Position numbers and translations under genes: made by a program. 64,000 nucleotides of DNA from contig NZ_CP115174.1 of NCBI RefSeq assembly GCF_027625475.1, positions 3,690,501 through 3,754,500 on the forward strand, read 5' to 3'. Positions 11,850 to 21,064 of this stretch are shown here, in pieces; the first letter of the stretch is position 1, and every line of letters begins with the position of its first letter. The notes beneath the pieces are model-generated. The model saw nothing but the letters and a program-made list of their open reading frames with translations, was not told the DNA's origin and searched no databases. The DNA is from Sphingomonas abietis. GTDB lineage: Bacteria > Pseudomonadota > Alphaproteobacteria > Sphingomonadales > Sphingomonadaceae.

Positions 11850-13333
11850 GCCGACAGCCTGTCCGCCGACGCATCGGCGATCGGCATGATGATCGCGAAG
11901 CGCGTCCCCTCGCCTTCCCGGCTTTCCACCTCCAGCCGCCCGCCCATGCCGGCGATCAGCGCGCGCGCCTCGAAGGCGCCGATGCCGAAGCCGCCGGGCT
12001 TGGTCGATTCGAACGGCACGAACAGGCCGTGGCGGACGAAATCGGCCGCCATACCGCGCCCCCGATCGAGCACCGCGACCTCGACGTCCAATCCGCGCCG
12101 CTCCACCGACAGCCACACCGGCTCGTCCGGCCCGCTTGCCTCGATCGCATTCTGGACGAGGTGGCCGAGTGCCATCTCCAACCGTGCCGGATCGAACAGC
12201 GCATGGACGTCCGCGCGCCCGGCGACCCGGATCGGATGCTGGGCGCGGCGGCGCTCCGCGATCGACTCGAGTACCGCCATCGGTGCGGCCGGATGCGGGG
12301 CATCGGCGCGCACCGCCTGCGGCGACAGGCGCTGGAGCAACCCGTCGAGCCGCGCCACCGAATCCTTGAGGGTCGCGACCATGTCGGCGCGGAAATCGGG
12401 GTTGTCGGCATGACGCTCCGCATTGCGCGCGACGAGGCCGAGCTGGCTGGCGAGATTCTTCACGTCATGGACGATGAAGGCGAAGCGGCGGTTGAATTCG
12501 TGGAAGCGGCGCGCCTCGCTCAGCGCATCCTGGCCCTGCGCCTCGGCCAGATGGCTCGCCGCCTGTCGGCCGGCGACCGCGAGCACATCATAATCCTCCC
12601 AGTCCAGCCGCCGATCGGCCGGCGGACAGCCCAGCAGCACCAGCCCCACCAGCCTTTCGCCATGGACCAGCGGGATGCCGGCCCAGATCGTGGCGTCCGC
12701 GATCAGCCACGCCGGCGACAATGCGCGTTCCTCCGCGGTGGCGGCGGCACTGGCCGCCGGCGCGCGCAGCGCCGCGCCATCGAGGATACGCGGGGCGCGG
12801 CCGATCATCCGGGCGAAATCGCTGGAGGCACCGCCGGACGCGCCATCGGGCCACTCCCCCGCCCCCGCCGGCTCCAGCCGCCCCGAGGCTCCCGGCACCA
12901 GCAGCCGCGCCGCCGGCGACGCGGTGATGCCGGCCACCGCCTGCTCGATACGGACGGCCAATTCCTCGCCGGGGCGCACATCGCCCAGCCGATGCGTGAA
13001 GCGCAGCCATTCCCCCCGATAATCATAGCGATGCCGGAACAGATGCTTGGCCAGCTGAAGCTTGAGCCAACTGCGCGCACGCCCATGCGGCATCAGCGTC
13101 ATCGCCGCGAAGGTGGCGCCGAATACCGCGAGCAGGCGCGCCGCCCAGACATAGGCGAGCCCGAGCGGCTCGACCGCCATCATCAGCATCGCGGTCGCCG
13201 CGAGATAGAGAAACGCCGCCACGATCGCGAGCGAACGCACCACCACCGCGCGCGACGGGCTCACCACGCCGGAGGCCATAGGCCCGGACGCCATCGAGCC
13301 ATGCCCCAGGAGGGATGGCGGGCGCGAGATCAT
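11846..13333 (-). CDS. prsK: PEP-CTERM system histidine kinase PrsK, shortened N terminus
   Basis: 495 residues. From residue 95 onward (FRHRYDYRGEWLRFTHRL) it follows the PrsK family: a GAF-like domain (about 115-260), the HisKA-like motif RRFAFIVHDVKNLASQ with His289, and an HATPase domain with LVQNAIEAS and GFGIGAFEAR. Typical PrsK proteins are near 680 residues with about eight transmembrane helices; here only two hydrophobic segments remain (about 29-54 and 59-81). The ATG overlaps the stop of the sugar transferase gene (ATGA), so the missing part is not hidden just upstream. It pairs with PrsR. Confidence 0.88.
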
Positions 13334-14718
13334 CGCGCGCCCGATGGCCAGAGCAGCACGCGCACCGTCTGCAACAGGATCAGCAGATCGAGGAAGGGCG
13401 TGTAGTTCTTGGCATAATAGAGGTCATATTCGAGCTTGTTGCGCGCATCCTCCAGGCTCGCGCCATAGGGATAGTTGATCTGCGCCCAGCCGGTGATGCC
13501 GGGCTTCACCATATGGCGTTCGGCATAGAAGGGCAGCTGCTGGGTGAGATCGGTGACGAACTGCATCCGTTCCGGCCGTGGGCCGACGAAACTCATCTTG
13601 CCGAGCAGCACCACCCACACCTGCGGCAACTCGTCGATGCGGACCATGCGGATGAAGCGGCCGATCCGGGTGACGCGCGGATCATTCTCCTGCGCCCACA
13701 CCGCCACACCGGCGACCTCGGCATCCTGCCGCATCGAGCGCAGCTTGATGACGTCGAACTCCTCACCGAACAGGCCGACGCGCTTCTGCCGGTAGAAAGC
13801 CGGCCCCCGGCTCTCGAGCTTGATCGCGATCGCGGTCAGCACGATCACCGGCAAGGCGAGGATCAGCAGCAACAGGCTCGCCAGGATATCGAACAGTCGC
13901 TTGGCGATGGTCGACAGGAAATGGCCGGACGAGAAACCGTCCGAAAAGATCAGCCAGCTGTGGCTGGCGGTGGCGAGATCGACCCGCCCGGTCTCGCGTT
14001 CCAGGAAGCTGGACAGTTCGTTGACGTGGACGCCGGTGGTCTTGATGCGCAGCAGATCCTGCAAGGGCAGCGCGTTGCGCCGTTCCTCCAGCGCCAGCAC
14101 CACTTCGGACGCCTTGAGGTTGACGACATGGTCGGACAGGCTGTCGATCGCGTCGCGATGGATCGCACCCCGCACGACGGCCTCGGCATTGTTCATGCCG
14201 ACGAAGCCGCACACCACGAAACCGGCGCCGGGCTTGTCGGCGAGCGCCTTGATTCGCGCCGCCCGCGCGCCGGCGCCCAAGACCAGCACCCGGCGCTTGA
14301 ACGCCTCCGATCCCAGCGCCGAGCCGAGCAGCAGCCGTGCCAGCGTCAGCATCGTCGGCGCGAGCAGCGCGGCATAGAGGGCGTTGGACCGCCACAGCGT
14401 CAGCCCCGGCGCGACGAACGCGGCGACCGACATGAAAATCAGCCCGAGCGCGGTCGCCACCATGATCCGGACGCTGGCGAAACGCACCGATTGCAGTGCA
14501 TCGAGACCATAGACCCCGACCGCGATCATCGCGATCTCGACCGAACAGGCAAAAGTGATGATCGGCCCGATGCGGGTGGTGATCGAGGTGATCGCCATGC
14601 CGATCTGCCAGGCGCGCAGCACCCAGCTGGCCTCCGCCGCGCACAGCAGCAGCACGACGTCCACGAAGCCGAGCAGCAGCACGGCGTGGGGTACATAATG
14701 CTTGAACAGCCTGATCAC
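13330..14718 (-). CDS. Exopolysaccharide sugar transferase, EpsB / PEP-CTERM-associated type
   Basis: 462 residues. There are four N-terminal membrane helices, a CoA-binding-like Rossmann region (RRVLVLGAGARA), then the bacterial sugar transferase domain: KRLFDILASLLLLIL membrane anchor, SRGPAFYRQKRVG, FDVIKLRSMR, RIDELPQ and GPRPERMQFV. It moves a sugar phosphate from a nucleotide sugar to undecaprenyl phosphate, the first step of exopolysaccharide repeat-unit assembly. The GTG start at 14718 gives the usual family length (about 460). It heads the operon with prsK and prsR and is divergent from manC. Confidence 0.9.
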   Translation of the reverse strand: MIRLFKHYVPHAVLLLGFVDVVLLLCAAEASWVLRAWQIGMAITSITTRIGPIITFACSVEIAMIAVGVYGLDALQSVRFASVRIMVATALGLIFMSVAAFVAPGLTLWRSNALYAALLAPTMLTLARLLLGSALGSEAFKRRVLVLGAGARAARIKALADKPGAGFVVCGFVGMNNAEAVVRGAIHRDAIDSLSDHVVNLKASEVVLALEERRNALPLQDLLRIKTTGVHVNELSSFLERETGRVDLATASHSWLIFSDGFSSGHFLSTIAKRLFDILASLLLLILALPVIVLTAIAIKLESRGPAFYRQKRVGLFGEEFDVIKLRSMRQDAEVAGVAVWAQENDPRVTRIGRFIRMVRIDELPQVWVVLLGKMSFVGPRPERMQFVTDLTQQLPFYAERHMVKPGITGWAQINYPYGASLEDARNKLEYDLYYAKNYTPFLDLLILLQTVRVLLWPSGAR

Positions 14719-14730
14719 GCCGGCGCCAAT

Positions 14731-14767
14731 CCCTCTCGACCGGGCAAACCTAGCCCGCGCGAGAGGG
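14731..14767. promoter_or_regulatory. Strong hairpin in the divergent manC / sugar transferase region
   Basis: CCCTCTCG (14731-14738) pairs perfectly with CGAGAGGG (14760-14767), and CGGGC with GCCCG extends the stem after one mismatch, leaving a 7-base loop. It would lie in the 5' leader of the sugar transferase mRNA, just upstream of its GTG start. The role (mRNA stability, attenuation or protein binding) is not known. Confidence 0.7.
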
Positions 14768-14780
14768 GGTGTCGCCGAAA

Positions 14781-14815
14781 TTGACAAATATTTCCTGAAA
14801 CCGTTGCGCAACGGT
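14781..14815 (+). promoter_or_regulatory. Putative manC promoter -35 and 16-bp perfect palindrome
   Basis: TTGACA at 14781-14786 matches a sigma-70 -35 box. The perfect palindrome ACCGTTGCGCAACGGT at 14800-14815 overlaps where a -10 box would fall, and a second small inverted repeat (TAAGC...GCTTA, 14823-14839) follows. This looks like an operator between the exopolysaccharide operon and manC. The cognate regulator is unknown; PrsR is a candidate, but I see no -24/-12 RpoN box here. Confidence 0.5.
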
Positions 14816-14878
14816 GCGGGATTAAGCGAATACGGCTTATCGCCGCTCGGCGGAAAAACAGCCAGGAAACGCGCAATC

Positions 14879-15958
14879 ATGTCGGAACGCAAACGGATCA
14901 CGCCTGTCATTTTGTCGGGCGGTTCAGGCACTCGTCTGTGGCCATTGTCCCGCAGCGGGCGACCCAAGCAATTGCTGGCGCTGACCCATGACGACACGAT
15001 GCTCCAGTTGACCGCGCGACGCGCCTCCGGTGATCGCTTCACGGCGCCGATGGTGGTGGCGAACGCCGCCCATGCCGCGGAGATCGAAACCCAGATGGCC
15101 GGCGCCGGTGTCGCAGATTCGACGCTGATCCTCGAGCCTGCCGCCCGCAACACCGCGCCGGCGATCGCGCTCGCCGCCGTGCTGGCCGCGCCGGACGACA
15201 TCCTGCTGGTGATGCCGTCCGATCATGTCATCACCGATGTCGAAGCCTTCCACGGCGCGATCGAGCGCGCCGTGCCGCTGGTCGAAGATGGCTGGCTCGT
15301 CACCTTCGGCATCCAGCCGACCGCGCCCGAAGTCGGCTATGGCTATATCTGCCGGGGCAAGGAGATCGCCATCGGCGTGCAGCGCGTCGAACGCTTCGTC
15401 GAAAAGCCGGATCGCGCGACCGCCGAAGCCTATGTGGCCGAAGGGCGCTATAGCTGGAACGGCGGCATCTTCCTGTTCACCGCCGGCGCCTATCTGGCGG
15501 CGCTCGACGCCTCCGCGCCCGGCATGGCCGCCGCCGCCCGCGATGCGATCGCGGACAGCCGCCGCGACGGGTTGCGGGTCCACCCCGATGGCATCGCCTT
15601 CGGCCGATCGCCGTCCGATTCGATCGACTATGCGGTGATGGAGAAGGCCGAGCGGGTCGCGGTCGTGCCGGTCGACATGGGCTGGTCCGATGTCGGCAGC
15701 TGGGATGCCCTGCACGATCTGGCGCTGAAGGACGAGACCGGCAACGCCCACCATGGCGAGGTGATCGCGATCGACACCGAGAATTGCCTGATCCGCAGCG
15801 AAGGCCCGCTGGTCGCCGCCGTCGGCGTGAAGGACGTGATCGTGATCGCCACCCATGATGCGGTGCTGGTGGTGCCGCGCGGCGACAGCCAGCAGGTGAA
15901 GCGTGCCATCGACGCGCTGAAAAAGGCCAATCACATCACGCTCGACAGACCTTTCTGA
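14879..15958 (+). CDS. manC: Mannose-1-phosphate guanylyltransferase
   Basis: 359 residues with the nucleotidyltransferase signature GGSGTRLWPLSR near the N terminus, SDHVI in the active site, and FVEKPD. It makes GDP-mannose from mannose 1-phosphate and GTP, a precursor of exopolysaccharide sugars. It is the short form without the phosphomannose isomerase cupin found in bifunctional ManC/AlgA proteins of about 480 residues. An AGGAA box sits upstream of the ATG. It is divergent from the sugar transferase-prsK-prsR operon, which supports a role in exopolysaccharide synthesis. Confidence 0.93.
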   Translation: MSERKRITPVILSGGSGTRLWPLSRSGRPKQLLALTHDDTMLQLTARRASGDRFTAPMVVANAAHAAEIETQMAGAGVADSTLILEPAARNTAPAIALAAVLAAPDDILLVMPSDHVITDVEAFHGAIERAVPLVEDGWLVTFGIQPTAPEVGYGYICRGKEIAIGVQRVERFVEKPDRATAEAYVAEGRYSWNGGIFLFTAGAYLAALDASAPGMAAAARDAIADSRRDGLRVHPDGIAFGRSPSDSIDYAVMEKAERVAVVPVDMGWSDVGSWDALHDLALKDETGNAHHGEVIAIDTENCLIRSEGPLVAAVGVKDVIVIATHDAVLVVPRGDSQQVKRAIDALKKANHITLDRPF

Positions 15959-15999
15959 TCGCCCGTCCGTTGGGACCGGCAACATCAAGGAGACAGTCC

Positions 16000-16962
16000 A
16001 TGAAGGAAGTGCGCACGATCGGTCGTTCGGATCTCGAAACCCCACCGCTGATCCTCGGCGGCAACGTCTTCGGCTGGACGATCGATCGCGAGACGAGCTT
16101 CGCCGTGCTCGACGCCTTCGTGGCCGGCGGCGGCACGATGATCGACACCGCCGATGTCTATTCGGCCTGGGCGGATGGGCATCAGGGCGGCGAATCGGAG
16201 ACGCTGATCGGCGAATGGCTCCAGCGCCCCGGCCGGCGCGACGACGTGATGATCACCACCAAGGTCGGCATGCTGCCGATCGACGGGGTAAAGGGCCTGT
16301 CGCCCGATCATATCGCGCGCGCGCTCGATGCCTCGCTGAAGCGGCTCGGCACCGATCATGTCGATCTCTACCTCGCCCATCAGGATGATCCCGATACCGA
16401 TCAGGCGGCCGTGGCGGAGGCGTTCGACGCGGCGGTGAAGGCCGGCAAGGTCCGCTTCGTCGGCGCCTCCAACTTCGATGCCGGCCGGCTCGCCTCGGCG
16501 GTCGGCGCGCAGGAAAATGCCGGCACCGCGCGCTACCAGGCCCTGCAGAACCAGTATAACCTACTCGAACGGGCCGATTATGAGGGCGCCGTGCAGGATT
16601 TCTGCGTGGCGCACGGCATCGGTATGACGCCCTATTACGGCCTCGCCTCCGGCTATCTGACCGGCAAATATCGCACGCCGGCAGACCTCAAGGGCACGCG
16701 CAGCGGCGCCGCGAAGAAATATATGGAGGGCAACGGCCCACGGGTGCTGGCCGCGCTGGACGAGGTGGCGGAGGCGACCGGCGCATCGCACGCGCAAATC
16801 GCGCTGGCGTGGATCGCCGCCCAGCCCGGTATCGCTGCCCCGATCGCCAGCGCGACGAGCGTGAAGCAGGTCGAGGAATTGCTCGGTGCGACGACGCTGA
16901 CGCTTGCCGACGATCAGCTGGCGACGCTGGATGCCGCCAGCCGCGAAACCGAAGCGGCCTGA
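16000..16962 (+). CDS. Aldo/keto reductase
   Basis: 320 residues with the AKR (beta/alpha)8 tetrad: Asp and Tyr in MIDTADVYSAWA, Lys in ITTKVG and His in YLAHQDD. The NADPH-binding end has SATSVKQVEELL. Sequence style is that of the AKR11-like / YajO group, whose physiological substrates are usually unknown aldehydes or ketones. An AAGGAGA ribosome binding site lies 6 bp before the ATG at 16000. It follows manC by 41 bp and may be read through from it. A 14-bp tandem repeat begins at its stop codon. Confidence 0.88.
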   Translation: MKEVRTIGRSDLETPPLILGGNVFGWTIDRETSFAVLDAFVAGGGTMIDTADVYSAWADGHQGGESETLIGEWLQRPGRRDDVMITTKVGMLPIDGVKGLSPDHIARALDASLKRLGTDHVDLYLAHQDDPDTDQAAVAEAFDAAVKAGKVRFVGASNFDAGRLASAVGAQENAGTARYQALQNQYNLLERADYEGAVQDFCVAHGIGMTPYYGLASGYLTGKYRTPADLKGTRSGAAKKYMEGNGPRVLAALDEVAEATGASHAQIALAWIAAQPGIAAPIASATSVKQVEELLGATTLTLADDQLATLDAASRETEAA

Positions 16963-17000
16963 TCGGATTGGTCTGATCGGATCGGTCTGATCGGATCGGC
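16959..17000. repeat. 14-bp tandem repeat, three copies
   Basis: CTGATCGGATTGGT, CTGATCGGATCGGT and CTGATCGGATCGGC follow one another without gaps. The first copy includes the stop codon of the aldo/keto reductase gene. The array lies between that gene and the convergent DUF4893 gene. Confidence 0.92.
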
Positions 17001-17043
17001 ATGGCCCCCGGAAAGCGTGCGAAACGCGTTCCGGGGCGCCGAT

Positions 17044-17703
17044 TCAGTCGGCCAGCGTCAGATCCAGAACGTCCATGTTCGATTCCCATGCGGGATTGGG
17101 CAGCAGCATCCGCCAATGCTTGTCGCCGACGCGCTGAACGATGCCGACCATGTCGCGATCGGCATCCCGCCCATAGGCGATCGGCTTCTGCTCATCGCCG
17201 AGGATCATCGTCCCCAGGAACACCATCCGCGACGCGCCATCCTGATAGAGCCGGCCCGACGGCTTTTGCAGCCCGTCCAGTTGCACCAGGCGGGTGATGT
17301 CGTCGGACGGGCGGACCTGGCAGCGATGCGCGGGATAGGCGATGTAATCGGCGTGGCCCGCCTCCTTCGCGCCGAGCTTGATCACGCGACAGCTATAGAA
17401 TCCCACGGGCAGCGCCGGATGGTCGAGCGCGGTATCGGGATCGAGCAGCTTGCCCTGCGCGTCGATCTCGGCGCCATGGCCGCTCCCTCGCGCCTTGGTC
17501 AGCGCATCGACAAACGCCTTGCGCCATGCCCGCAGCCGCAGATGATCGGGATCGGTGATGACGTCGTGCCAGTCCGGCTGCAGCACCGCGCTGCCGGGCG
17601 CGGCCGGCGGGCAGGCCTTGTTATGCGCGCAGCCGGCCAGCCCGGCGATCAGCGGCCCGGAGATCAGCGTCAGGGCGAGCAGGCGGGCGGACATGGTGCG
17701 CAT
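17044..17703 (-). CDS. DUF4893 domain lipoprotein
   Basis: 219 residues. A lipoprotein signal ends at LAGC (Cys25). The rest follows the sphingomonad DUF4893 pattern: DPDHLRLRAWRKAFVDAL, GHGAEIDAQGKLLDPDTAL, YSCRVIKLG and VFLGTMILGDE. It is likely anchored in the outer or inner membrane facing the periplasm. No function is established for the family. It is convergent with the aldo/keto reductase and lies 68 bp downstream of bdhA on the same strand. Confidence 0.85.
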   Translation of the reverse strand: MRTMSARLLALTLISGPLIAGLAGCAHNKACPPAAPGSAVLQPDWHDVITDPDHLRLRAWRKAFVDALTKARGSGHGAEIDAQGKLLDPDTALDHPALPVGFYSCRVIKLGAKEAGHADYIAYPAHRCQVRPSDDITRLVQLDGLQKPSGRLYQDGASRMVFLGTMILGDEQKPIAYGRDADRDMVGIVQRVGDKHWRMLLPNPAWESNMDVLDLTLAD

Positions 17704-17771
17704 GACCGTCCTTTAGCCAGCGATCGCCCGCCCGCGCCAGCGCTTTCGGACAAGGCCGGCCGGGATCGGGA

Positions 17772-18554
17772 TCACTCCGCCGTCCAGCCGCCGTCGATCG
17801 AGTAGTTGGAGCCGGTGATCTGCGCCGCCTCGTCCCGGCACAGGAACAGCGCCAGCGCGGCGACCTGCTCGGGCGTGACGAACTGCTTGGTCGGCTGGGT
17901 ATCGAGCAGCACTTCGTTGATCACCTGCTCGCGGGTCAGGCCGCGCGCCTTCATGGTATCGGGGATCTGGTTCTCGACCAGCGGCGTCCAGACATAGCCG
18001 GGCGAAATGCAGTTCACCGTCACGCCGAAGGTGGCGAGTTCCAGCGCCGCCGTCTTGGTCAGGCCGGCGATGCCGTGCTTGGCGGTGACATAGGCCGACT
18101 TGAACGGCGAGGCGACGAGCGAATGGGCGGACGCGGTCGAGATGATCCGCCCCCATTTCCGCTCCTTCATGAACGGGATCGCGGCGCGCATCAGCAGGAA
18201 GGCCGAGGTGAGGTTGATCGCGATGATCTGGTCCCATTTCTCGATCGGGAAGCTCTCGATCGGCTCGACATGCTGGATGCCGGCATTGGCGATCACGATG
18301 TCCGGCCCGCCCAGCTCGTCGTGGCAGCGCTGCACCATCGCGGCGACGGCATCGGGCTTGGTCATGTCGGCATCGCTGTAGAGCGCCTTGCCGCTGGTCG
18401 CCTCGAGCGCGGCGCGCTCGGTCTCGATCGCATCGGCATTGCCGAAGCCGTTGATCATCACCTGCGCGCCTTCGGCCGCCAGCGCCTTGGCGTAAGCGAG
18501 GCCGATGCCCGAGGTGGAGCCGGTGACGATCGCGGTCTTGCCCTTGAGGAACAT
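17772..18554 (-). CDS. bdhA: D-3-hydroxybutyrate dehydrogenase (SDR)
   Basis: 260 residues, a classical short-chain dehydrogenase. It has the NAD-binding TGSTSGIG, NAG in IANAGIQHVEPI, and the catalytic Ser/Tyr/Lys set in STASAHSLVASPFKSAYVTAKHG. The GIQHV segment and C-terminal QITGSNYSIDGGWTAE are characteristic of bacterial BdhA. It oxidises D-3-hydroxybutyrate to acetoacetate in polyhydroxybutyrate (PHB) or ketone use. It sits 39 bp downstream of a patatin-like gene on the same strand, probably as an operon. Confidence 0.93.
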   Translation of the reverse strand: MFLKGKTAIVTGSTSGIGLAYAKALAAEGAQVMINGFGNADAIETERAALEATSGKALYSDADMTKPDAVAAMVQRCHDELGGPDIVIANAGIQHVEPIESFPIEKWDQIIAINLTSAFLLMRAAIPFMKERKWGRIISTASAHSLVASPFKSAYVTAKHGIAGLTKTAALELATFGVTVNCISPGYVWTPLVENQIPDTMKARGLTREQVINEVLLDTQPTKQFVTPEQVAALALFLCRDEAAQITGSNYSIDGGWTAE

Positions 18555-18593
18555 GCGAATTCTCCTTTCAGGAAATGCAGGCCAGGAACGGGT

Positions 18594-19736
18594 TCAGCTG
18601 TCGGCGCGGTTGGTGTCGAAGACGACGGTATGGCGGCCGACGATGTCGTGCGCGATCACGCCCGCCTTGCCGATCGTGCGCAGGATCGCCTCGCGCCCCG
18701 CGTCCCAATGCTCGATCCGGGTGCGTTCGGAAAATTCATAGTCGCGCGATCCGCCTTCCCAGTCGGTCGCGCGGTAGATCAGCTGGACCAGCGCCACCGC
18801 ATTCTCATGCGCGATCGCGGTCAGTTCCTTCACGTCGGGATCGTCATGCCATTCGGGGGGCAGCTTGGCGAGCACGCGGGCGGCGACCTCGCGCCGCTTG
18901 CGGGTCCGCATCGCCTGATCCGAGATCGCCCGCGTGCGGCTGCTATACTGGATTTCCTTGGCCCGGGCCGCGACATCCATGATCGTGCGCGGCATGACCC
19001 CCTTCGACGAAAACAGATCGACCTGGAAGATCAGCATGTCCTCGGTCTGGTTGTCGAGCACATGGCTGAGCGGCGTGTTGGAGACGACGCCGCCGTCCCA
19101 CCACCATTTGCCGTCGATCTCGACCGGCGGCAGCCCCGGCGGCAGCGCACCGGACGCCATGATGTGGCGATGGTCGATCCGCTCCTTGGTGGTGTCGAAG
19201 AAATAGAAATTGCCGCTCTCGATCTCGACCGCGCCGACCGACAGGCGGATCGGCCCGTCATTGAGCAGATCCCAGTCGACCAGCGCGTTCAGCGTCTCGA
19301 CCAGCGGCGTCGTGTCGTAGAAGCTCAGCGCCTCGATCGTGCCCGGCACCGCCATCATCGGCGGCCAGGCGCGGGGCGAGAAGAACCCCGGAACGCCGGC
19401 GGTCGCCACCGCCGTCGCCGACCATTCGTTGAGCAGCTCGCGCATCTGGTCGGTCGCGAAGGGGAAGGGAAAGCTCGGCAGCGCGGAGGTCACCGTCGCC
19501 CAGAACGCCTTGAGCCGCTCGACCCGCCGCTCGGGCGGGTTGCCGGCGATCAGCGCCGCGTTGACCGCGCCGATCGAGATCCCGGCCACCCAGTCGATCG
19601 GGATGCTCGCATCATGCAACGCCTCGGCGATGCCGCCCTGGAACGAACCCAGCGCGCCGCCGCCCTGGAGCACCAGCGCGACATGCGCGGGCAACGGGAG
19701 TGGCGCATTCCTGTCGCGGAGATCGGCGTCCGACAT
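18594..19736 (-). CDS. Patatin-like acyl hydrolase with DUF3734 C-terminal domain
   Basis: 380 residues from the chosen start at 19736. The patatin fold shows the oxyanion loop LVLQGGGALGSFQGG, nucleophile Ser in GISIG and the catalytic Asp in WWDGG. The C-terminal third matches the DUF3734 extension. Patatins cleave acyl esters of lipids or storage polyesters. Pairing with bdhA suggests PHB or hydroxybutyrate oligomer turnover (inference). An earlier in-frame ATG at 19832 would leave only 17 bp to the divergent gene, so 19736 is preferred. Confidence 0.87.
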   Translation of the reverse strand: MSDADLRDRNAPLPLPAHVALVLQGGGALGSFQGGIAEALHDASIPIDWVAGISIGAVNAALIAGNPPERRVERLKAFWATVTSALPSFPFPFATDQMRELLNEWSATAVATAGVPGFFSPRAWPPMMAVPGTIEALSFYDTTPLVETLNALVDWDLLNDGPIRLSVGAVEIESGNFYFFDTTKERIDHRHIMASGALPPGLPPVEIDGKWWWDGGVVSNTPLSHVLDNQTEDMLIFQVDLFSSKGVMPRTIMDVAARAKEIQYSSRTRAISDQAMRTRKRREVAARVLAKLPPEWHDDPDVKELTAIAHENAVALVQLIYRATDWEGGSRDYEFSERTRIEHWDAGREAILRTIGKAGVIAHDIVGRHTVVFDTNRADS

Positions 19737-19849
19737 GGCGGCAATCTGTCCCTTCTGCTGCGATGCATCAAGCACAGGTTCATGACCATTTTGCAACGAA
19801 GCCTGCGTCGGCGCATTGTCGCTGCGGGCCATCTTGGCGGGGACAGGCG

Positions 19850-20767
19850 ATGAAGCTCGACGATTACCGGACCAGCGACAATGTCGGCGACGAGCGCGAC
19901 CAGAATTACGGCGGCGGCGGCGGCGGCTTCGGTGGCGGCGGCGGACTGTTCCCGCTGCTGTTCGGCTTCGTCGCCAGCCGCTTCGGCATCGGCGGTATCG
20001 TCGTTCTGATCATCGGCGCGCTGATCTTCGGCGGCAACCCGATGGCGCTGATGGGCGGCGGTCAGAATGCGCTGCCCACCGGCAACCAGCCGACGATCAG
20101 CCATGACGGCGCCGCCAAGGCCTGCGCCGCCAACGCCGCCAGCAAATTCTCCTGCCAGGTGCTCGCCAGCACCGAGGATACGTGGAGCGCGATCTTCCAG
20201 CAGGAGGGCCGCCAATACACCCCCACCGCGCTGATCTTCTACAGCCGCGAGGGCAGTTCCGGCTGCGGCGCCGCGCAATCGGCGATGGGGCCATTCTATT
20301 GCCCCAACGACAAGCGCGTCTATCTCGACACCGAATTCTACGACGAGCTGCAGAACAAGTTCGGCGTCTCCGGCAATTTCGCCCAGGCCTATGTGATCGC
20401 CCACGAGGTCGGCCACCATGTCCAGGACGAATTGGGCACGCTCGCCCAGGCGACGGCGCAGCAACGCGATGAGTCGACCAAGCAGGGCAATGCCACCCAG
20501 GTGCTGATCGAGCTTCAGGCGGATTGCTATGCCGGCGTGTGGGCGGCGCACAATCGCGACCGGATCGAGCCGGGCGACGTCGAGGGCGGCCTGAAGGCGG
20601 CGCACGCAATCGGCGACGACACCCTCCAGCAGGAAGCGCAGGGCCGCGTCGTGCCGGACAGCTTCACCCACGGCACCTCCGCCGAGCGGATGAAGTGGCT
20701 GAAGCGCGGCATCGACTCCGGCGATCCCGCCCAATGCGATACGTTCAAGGTCGGCGCCGACGGCTGA
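19850..20767 (+). CDS. YpfJ-type neutral zinc metallopeptidase
   Basis: 305 residues. A short cytoplasmic N terminus rich in Gly is followed by one membrane helix (about 33-60), and then the extracytoplasmic peptidase domain. The zinc motif HEVGHH lies near residue 185, and the third ligand region is ELQADCYAGVW. Four Cys residues suggest disulphides. This is the DUF332/YpfJ family (M-clan zincin-like), of unknown substrate. It is divergent from the patatin gene with 113 bp between the starts. Confidence 0.88.
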   Translation: MKLDDYRTSDNVGDERDQNYGGGGGGFGGGGGLFPLLFGFVASRFGIGGIVVLIIGALIFGGNPMALMGGGQNALPTGNQPTISHDGAAKACAANAASKFSCQVLASTEDTWSAIFQQEGRQYTPTALIFYSREGSSGCGAAQSAMGPFYCPNDKRVYLDTEFYDELQNKFGVSGNFAQAYVIAHEVGHHVQDELGTLAQATAQQRDESTKQGNATQVLIELQADCYAGVWAAHNRDRIEPGDVEGGLKAAHAIGDDTLQQEAQGRVVPDSFTHGTSAERMKWLKRGIDSGDPAQCDTFKVGADG

Positions 20768-20853
20768 TGGCGGGTGCGGCCGGGGCGGATCGCCATTCAG
20801 GGGATTGAAGCGGATCGCCCCGCCTCCATGGACCTACAACCCCGCTCCCCACC

Positions 20854-20880
20854 CCCGTTCGGCCTGAGCGCAGTCGAAGG
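20854..20880. repeat. Half copy of palindromic repeat family D
   Basis: CCCGTTCGGCCTGAG followed by CAGTCGAAGG matches one arm of the full palindrome at 29850-29930. It lies in the 297-bp gap 20768-21064, in which I see no gene; that gap also holds the ribosome binding site of the next gene. Confidence 0.7.
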
Positions 20881-21064
20881 CCAAGCCCCACGGTCGCCCC
20901 ACGCACCTCGCCGCCCGCAACTCGCCCAAAAAAGCGGCATCGAAATCGTCCTGCCGGCATGACGATGACGCGATGACGCCCTATCTCTTGGCCCAGGCAC
21001 CCAGCCTATTCCCCCCGGCATGTGGCATTGCCGCACCGCCGGTTCGCGTCGCAAGGAGACCCTC

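Noticed and set aside
13334..15201. Longer sugar transferase starting inside manC
   Set aside because: The extension runs antisense through manC, and the GTG at 14718 gives the usual family length.
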